Origin: Nocardia macrotermitis | GTDB lineage: Bacteria; Actinomycetota; Actinomycetes; Mycobacteriales; Mycobacteriaceae | Direction of reading: 5' to 3' | Assembly (NCBI RefSeq): GCF_009604405.1 | Contig: NZ_WEGK01000003.1 | Location: forward strand, 186,001-250,000 | DNA: 64,000 nt | In this document: one piece after another, positions 58,234 through 64,000 of the stretch | Numbering within the stretch: the first letter of the stretch is position 1 | Layout: each line of letters begins with the position of its first letter | The notes under the pieces: generated by a model | Told to the model about the DNA's origin: nothing | The model's input: the letters and a program-made list of their open reading frames with translations, nothing else | Databases searched by the model: none | Position numbers and translations under genes: made by a program

Positions 58234-59679
58234 TCAGGCGGTGTGTGCGTCGGCGAGGGTGAGCGCGTCGTCCAGGATCGCCAGTCCCTCCTTCGCCTCG
58301 GCCTCGCTGATCGTGCACGGCGGGACGATGTGCAGGCGGTTGGCGTTGACGGCCAGCAGGAGTCCGGCCGATCGGCAGGCGGTGTCCAACTCGCGCAGCA
58401 CGGTGCCGCCGGAAGGTACGAGCGGTTCGCGGGTCTGCCTGTCGCGGACCAGTTCCAGGGCCCAGAACACGCCGAGGCCGCGAACCTCACCGATGCAGCG
58501 GTGTCGTTCGGCCAGTGCGTGCAGGCCGGGGCCGAGTACCTGCTCGCCGATTCGGGCGGCGTTCTCGACGATGCGTTCCTCGGCCATCGCGGTGATGGTG
58601 GCGACGGCGGCCGCGGTGGCCAGCGGATGCCCGGAATAGGTCAGCCCGCCGGGGTAGACCCGGTCGTCGAAGGTCGCCGCGATGTGCGGGGCGATCGCGA
58701 CACCGCCGAGGGGTACGTACCCGGAGTTGACGCCCTTGGCGAAGGTGAGCAGATCGGGGACGACCGCGCGGAATTCCCCAGCGGAGGAAGCGGATTCACT
58801 GACCGCGCTCGATCCGGCCGGCGCGGCGGCGTGTTCGATGGCGAACCAGCGCCCGGTGCGCCCGAAGCCGGACATCACCTCGTCGGCGATGTACACGATG
58901 CCGAAGCGATCGCACAGCGCGCGGACCCCGGCCAGATACCCGGGCGGCGGCACCATGATCCCCGCCGTGCCCGGGATCGACTCCAGGATGATCGCGGCGA
59001 TCGTGTCGGATCCCTCCAGCAGGATCGTCTGCTCGAGATGTTCGAGCGCGCGCTCGCATTCCTGCGCCTCGGATTCCGCGTGGAACTGCGAGCGGTACCG
59101 GAACGGCCCGTGGAAGTGCACCACCCCGGCCGCGCCGCGATCGTTCGGCCAGCGGCGCGGATCCCCGGTCAGATTCACCGCCAGATCCGTGCCGCCGTGA
59201 TACGAGCGATAACGGGCCAGCACCTTGGTGCGGCCGGTGTGCAACCGCGCCATCCGCACCGCGTGTTCGACCGCGTCGGCCCCACCGTTGGTGAAGAAGA
59301 TGCGATCCAGCTCGCCCGGGGTCCGCTCGGCGACCAGCCGGGCCGCCTCCGATCGCGCCGCGTTGACGTGCTGCGGCGCGACCGTGCACAGCTTGGCGGC
59401 CTGTTCCTGAACGGCCGCAACCACTTTCGGATGTTGATGGCCGATATTGGTATTCACCAGTTGCGAGGAGAAATCCAGCAGGCGATGGCCCGCACCGTCC
59501 CAGACGCAGCAGCCCTGCGCGGCGCTGATCGTCATCGGATCGAGCTGCCGCTGCGCCGACCAGGAGTGGAAGACGTGCCTGCGATCCAGTTCGTAGGCCC
59601 GCTGGGCCTCGGCGCGGGCGGCGTCGATGCGCAGGCCGTTGGGCAGCGTGTCGGGGAGCGGTGTGGGGTGCGATGTCAT
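58234..59679 (-). CDS. Class III (omega-type) aminotransferase
   Basis: 481-aa PLP enzyme of the aspartate-aminotransferase-like class III family. Seen: LDFSSQLVNTNIGHQHPKVV, FTNGGADAVEHAVRMARLHT (phosphate-binding), RYRSYHGGTDLAVNLTGDPR, IVYIADEVMSGFGRTGRWFA (Asp for the pyridine ring), PLP-Lys in LTFAKGVNSGYVPLGG, and PGGLTYSGHPLATAAAVATI. Encoded 25 bp downstream of an MMSDH gene. Together they convert an omega-amino acid such as beta-alanine to malonate semialdehyde and acetyl-CoA. Specificity is inferred. Confidence 0.93.
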   Translation of the reverse strand: MTSHPTPLPDTLPNGLRIDAARAEAQRAYELDRRHVFHSWSAQRQLDPMTISAAQGCCVWDGAGHRLLDFSSQLVNTNIGHQHPKVVAAVQEQAAKLCTVAPQHVNAARSEAARLVAERTPGELDRIFFTNGGADAVEHAVRMARLHTGRTKVLARYRSYHGGTDLAVNLTGDPRRWPNDRGAAGVVHFHGPFRYRSQFHAESEAQECERALEHLEQTILLEGSDTIAAIILESIPGTAGIMVPPPGYLAGVRALCDRFGIVYIADEVMSGFGRTGRWFAIEHAAAPAGSSAVSESASSAGEFRAVVPDLLTFAKGVNSGYVPLGGVAIAPHIAATFDDRVYPGGLTYSGHPLATAAAVATITAMAEERIVENAARIGEQVLGPGLHALAERHRCIGEVRGLGVFWALELVRDRQTREPLVPSGGTVLRELDTACRSAGLLLAVNANRLHIVPPCTISEAEAKEGLAILDDALTLADAHTA

Positions 59680-59703
59680 CGTGCGGGATTCTCCTCTCGA
59701 TGG

Positions 59704-61194
<1,491 letters not shown>

Positions 61195-61258
61195 ATCTCT
61201 CCTCGAATCCGGACCGGACTGATGCTTCCACTGTGTCGCGATGCGGCCGGATCGTGGC

Positions 61259-61279
61259 CCGACGAAATGTCGGCTTCGT
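61259..61279. promoter_or_regulatory. Overlapping inverted repeats, candidate PucR operator
   Basis: CCGAC (61259-61263) / GTCGG (61269-61273) and ACGAA (61262-61266) / TTCGT (61275-61279) overlap between mmsA and the PucR-type gene, just before the regulator start. Short arms; weak evidence. Confidence 0.35.
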
Positions 61280-61285
61280 GTCCGG

Positions 61286-62905
61286 ATGTATTACGATTCG
61301 TCGGTGTTGCCCACTGTCGCGGAAATTCTCGACATGCCCGTGGTGCAGGCCGGGGAGCCGCGGGTGATCGGCGGTGCGCAGGGCCTGGACCGGCCGGTGC
61401 GCTGGGTCCATGTGAGCGAGACCGTCGATCTGGCCACGCTGATCTCCGGCGGGGAACTGATCCTGACCACCGGCCAACCGCTCGCCTATGGTGCTCCGGC
61501 GACGGGTGCCTACCTGGAATCGCTGGCCGCGGCGGGGGTGGCGGGACTGGTCGTGGAACTGGGCCGGTACGTCGCCGAACTGCCGACCTTCGTCGCGACC
61601 GTGGCCGATCGGCTCGGATTGCCGGTGATCGCGCTGCGCCGGATCACCCGATTCGTGGAGGTCACCGAGGCGGTGCATCGGATGATCGTGGCCGATCAGT
61701 ATGCCGAACTGGAGTTCGCGCATTCGGTGCACGAGACCTTCAGCACCCTCAGCGTGCGTCGCGCCTCCCTCGAAGAGATCGTGAAAACCGCTGCGGCCCT
61801 GCTGGATTCGTCGGTGGTGCTGGAGGATCTGGCGCATCGGGTGCTGGCGGTTTCCGCGCGGCACACCTCGGCGGCGGCACTGCTGGAGAACTGGGAGGCC
61901 ACCTCGCGCATGCTGCCCGACGACGTCGGCAGTGCCGTCCCGGTGGGTCCGCACACCCAGCGCTGGGGGCGGGTGCTGCTGCGCTCGGAGCGCATCCCCT
62001 CGGCCCGGGCCCGGATGGTGCTCGAACGCGCCGCGCAGACGCTCACCCTGCACCGCATGATCGAGAAGGACCGGTTCGGGCTGCATCGACAGGCCCAGAC
62101 CGGGCTCATCGAGGATATGGTCGCCGGCCGGGTGATCGACGAGCAGGAAGCCGTCGCGCGGGCCGCGACGCTGGGGTTGGCCCGCCGGGCCCGCTACGTA
62201 CCGATCGCGGTCCGGGTGAGCGCGGTGAGCGAGCCGGATCCGGTGGCTCGGCAGCGGCGCGCGGCCACGCTGCTGGACGCGGCCGGTCACGGTGTGGCGC
62301 TGAGTCGCGCGACTGCCCTGAGCGCGGCGGACGAACAACAGCTCACGCTCATTCTGGGCCTCGGCCGGGACGGCGAGTTGGACCCGCGCCTGGAACAGGT
62401 GTGCACGGCATTGGCGGCGGAGCTGCGCCGCACCGATGGTGTGCAGCGGATCGCGGTCGGGGTGGGCGCGGATTCGGAATCGCTGCTGGACGCCGCGCGC
62501 GAACTCGCCCACGCCGCGCACGTGGCGGAAATCGCGCTAGCGCTGGAATCGACTGTGCCACGGTCGTTCTACCGCAGCGGCGATGTCCGGCTGCGCGGCC
62601 TGCTCTCGCTGATCCGCAACGAACCTGGCGTCCAGCGTTTCGCCGAGACGGAGTTGAGCGCGCTGCTGCGCCACGACATCCGCCACCACGGCGACCTCAC
62701 CCCCACACTGCGCCGCTTCCTGGATCTGGCGGGCAACAAGACCGACGTGGCCCGCCGCATGAACATCTCCCGCCCCGCCCTCTACGACCGTCTCTCCCGC
62801 ATCGAACGCATCCTCGGAGTCGACCTGGACGACGGCGAAATCCGCACCTCCCTACACACCGCCCTGCTGATCCGCGACCTGACGGCGGGCCCCGACGGTC
62901 CGTGA
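61286..62905 (+). CDS. PucR family transcriptional regulator
   Basis: About 539-aa regulator. Seen: N-terminal PucR domain with PTVAEILDMPVVQAGEPRVI, GLDRPVRWVHVSETVDLATL and ISGGELILTTGQPL, a central helical region, and a C-terminal PucR-type HTH near 470-520: DLTPTLRRFLDLAGNKTDVA then RRMNISRPALYDRLSRIERI. Such activators sense a pathway intermediate and drive catabolic genes; here the divergent mmsA-aminotransferase operon. ATG 61286; GTG 61304 is possible. Confidence 0.92.
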   Translation: MYYDSSVLPTVAEILDMPVVQAGEPRVIGGAQGLDRPVRWVHVSETVDLATLISGGELILTTGQPLAYGAPATGAYLESLAAAGVAGLVVELGRYVAELPTFVATVADRLGLPVIALRRITRFVEVTEAVHRMIVADQYAELEFAHSVHETFSTLSVRRASLEEIVKTAAALLDSSVVLEDLAHRVLAVSARHTSAAALLENWEATSRMLPDDVGSAVPVGPHTQRWGRVLLRSERIPSARARMVLERAAQTLTLHRMIEKDRFGLHRQAQTGLIEDMVAGRVIDEQEAVARAATLGLARRARYVPIAVRVSAVSEPDPVARQRRAATLLDAAGHGVALSRATALSAADEQQLTLILGLGRDGELDPRLEQVCTALAAELRRTDGVQRIAVGVGADSESLLDAARELAHAAHVAEIALALESTVPRSFYRSGDVRLRGLLSLIRNEPGVQRFAETELSALLRHDIRHHGDLTPTLRRFLDLAGNKTDVARRMNISRPALYDRLSRIERILGVDLDDGEIRTSLHTALLIRDLTAGPDGP

Positions 62906-63187
62906 CGCCCGTTGACTGCCTACCGGTGTCAGGCGCGTCCCCGGCGTCGATTCAGGCGACCGCGGGATCGCCGCCAACCGGCGTGCTCGGTTCGTCGAGC
63001 ACATCCTTGTTCGCATCGAGCGCATCGTCGGAGCCGATCCGCATGACAGCGAGAGCCATGGGTCCGGCTGCGGCTCTGCCGAGGTCGGTGAATTCCGTTG
63101 CCGCCCTGCTGATGTGCGACCGGATCGACTCCGCTGGGGTGTTATAGCGTGGACCGTTGGATCGTAGGAGGCGACATATGAGGCAGC

Positions 63188-63646
63188 ATGGGGTTCATGA
63201 TCACCGCCGAACGCATGCTGGATGTGGCCGTTGAACAAGCTCGGGTCGGGTTGGCGGAGGGTGGTATCCCGATCGGGGCAGCGCTGTTCGATGCGGAGGG
63301 GAATGTGCTCGGGCGTGGGCACAATCGGCGGGTTCAGGATGGAGATCCGAGTGTGCATGCGGAGACCGCCGCGTTTCGGGATGCCGGGCGGCGGCGGGAC
63401 TATCGCGACACGATCATGGTGACCACGCTCTCGCCGTGCTGGTATTGCAGCGGGCTGGTGCGGCAGTTCGGCATCGGCGCGGTGATCGTCGGGGAGTCGC
63501 GGACCTTCACCGGCGGGCACGACTGGCTCGCCGAACACGGGGTATCGATCACGGTGCTCGATGATTCGGGATGCGTCGACATGATGACGCGCTTCATCGA
63601 CGAGCAGCCGCAGCTGTGGTTCGAGGACATCGGCGTCACGGGGTAG
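63188..63646 (+). CDS. Nucleoside/cytosine deaminase
   Basis: 152-aa zinc-dependent deaminase of the cytidine-deaminase-like fold. Seen: IPIGAALFDAEGNVLGRGHN, zinc site His57-x-Glu59 in VHAETAAFRD and Cys84/Cys87 in SPCWYCSG, and FTGGHDWLAEHGVSITVL. The HAE plus PCxxC set is complete. The size and WYC motif resemble fungal-type cytosine deaminases or bacterial guanine/cytosine deaminases. ATG 63188 or 63197. Followed by a terminator. Confidence 0.9.
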   Translation: MGFMITAERMLDVAVEQARVGLAEGGIPIGAALFDAEGNVLGRGHNRRVQDGDPSVHAETAAFRDAGRRRDYRDTIMVTTLSPCWYCSGLVRQFGIGAVIVGESRTFTGGHDWLAEHGVSITVLDDSGCVDMMTRFIDEQPQLWFEDIGVTG

Positions 63647-63669
63647 AACTCACCGACCGGAAACGCGAG

Positions 63670-63705
63670 AACTCCCGGCGGAATTGTCTCCACCGGGAGT
63701 TGTTT
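63670..63705. terminator. Bidirectional terminator after deaminase gene
   Basis: AACTCCCGG (63670-63678) / CCGGGAGTT (63693-63701) perfect 9-bp stem, followed by GTTTCG; it lies at the convergent junction between the deaminase and the partial binding-protein gene. Confidence 0.75.
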
Positions 63706-63719
63706 CGTGCCTGGTCGGG

Positions 63720-64000
63720 TCAGTTGTAGGCTCGCGCCACGCCGTCGAGCAGATGTTGCAGGGTGTCGTAGCTGGGGGCGTCGACCACGTCGACCACCTG
63801 GGGGTTGACCGGGACCTGGTGTTGGCTCGTGACCGAGGTGAACTGGGCCGGATCGTTGGTGCGGAAGCCGTGTTCGGCGGCCAACTGCTGGAGTTCGGGA
63901 TCGGTGGTCAGCAGCTTGCCCAGGCGGTCGCCGTTGCTGTTCATCGGCACCAGGGTGTGCCGGGACAGGACCGTCGGAGAGGGGTACATCAGCACCATGT
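63720..64000 (-). CDS. Extracellular solute-binding protein (C-terminal part, partial)
   Basis: At least 92 codons, open through the right edge, so the N-terminus is outside the window. Seen: YPSPTVLSRHTLVPMNSNGD, ELQQLAAEHGFRTND, then VDVVDAPSYDTLQHLLDGVA. The pattern fits the last lobe of a periplasmic-type binding protein (mature C-terminal PLxxNGDRLGKLLTTDPELQ). No further classification possible. Confidence 0.5.
   Translation of the reverse strand, partial: MVLMYPSPTVLSRHTLVPMNSNGDRLGKLLTTDPELQQLAAEHGFRTNDPAQFTSVTSQHQVPVNPQVVDVVDAPSYDTLQHLLDGVARAYN

Overview
The window looks like chromosomal DNA of a high-GC mycolic-acid actinobacterium, most likely Nocardia. The reasons are very high GC at third codon positions, many GTG starts, DUF3558 lipoproteins, EspG and WXG-type type VII secretion genes, XRE-DUF5753/DUF397 pairs, F420-type PPOX enzymes, and a gene order that follows the M. 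tuberculosis Rv2868c-Rv2846c block. That shared backbone is ispG, GNAT, PBP lipoprotein, map, Rv2854-like hydrolase, mqo, GNAT, Mg-chelatase-like protein, cobO, cobB, cysG, efpA. All assignments come from reading the sequence; no database search was run.

Region by region. 1-5.1 kb: the partial 5' end of an ESX-type secreted protein with a repetitive tail, a nitroreductase, a RibD-like reductase/glyoxalase pair, an HxlR regulator divergent from an NmrA-like reductase across a nested palindrome, then two decayed genes that meet head to head. 5.2-7.5 kb: small His/Cys-containing genes divergent from an XRE-DUF5753/DUF397 regulator pair. 7.6-11.6 kb: an AT-richer type VII accessory cluster (two DUF3558 lipoproteins, a WXG-like protein, a WXG/PPE-like protein with a low-complexity tail, EspG) with no secretion machinery. 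11.8-15.9 kb: conserved ispG-GNAT-PBP. 16-22 kb: an accessory stretch with a 53-aa exported peptide, nitrobindin, two tandem-repeat tracts, a truncated adenylation-domain protein, two ABC-2 permeases without an ATPase, a solo XRE-DUF5753 regulator and a DUF4254 protein.

22.2-29.4 kb: an aminophosphonate uptake and catabolism operon (two permeases, ATPase, binding lipoprotein, phosphonatase-like HAD hydrolase, FAD amine oxidoreductase) divergent from a PhnF-like GntR regulator, with two operator-like palindromes between them. 29.4-51.5 kb: backbone and cobalamin genes (LLM oxidoreductase, map, cobQ, hydrolases, mqo, GNAT, EI24, Mg-chelatase-like, sirtuin, cobO, cobB, cobE-like, DUF2293, a phosphotransferase pair, DoxX-like, PPOX, cysG). 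The corrinoid genes supply late ring amidation, adenosylation and uroporphyrinogen methylation/sirohaem. 52-64 kb: an unknown protein, an aldehyde dehydrogenase, the EfpA-type exporter, a Uma2 nuclease-like protein, an SMP-30-like protein, an aminotransferase/methylmalonate-semialdehyde dehydrogenase pair divergent from a PucR regulator (beta-alanine/valine-type catabolism), a nucleoside deaminase and a partial solute-binding protein.

No rRNA, tRNA, IS element, CRISPR array or phage gene was recognised. The most unusual parts are the small-gene/XRE-DUF397 module, the orphan ESX accessory cluster, the aminophosphonate cluster with its paired operators and an internal perfect hairpin, and three unrelated tandem-repeat tracts.
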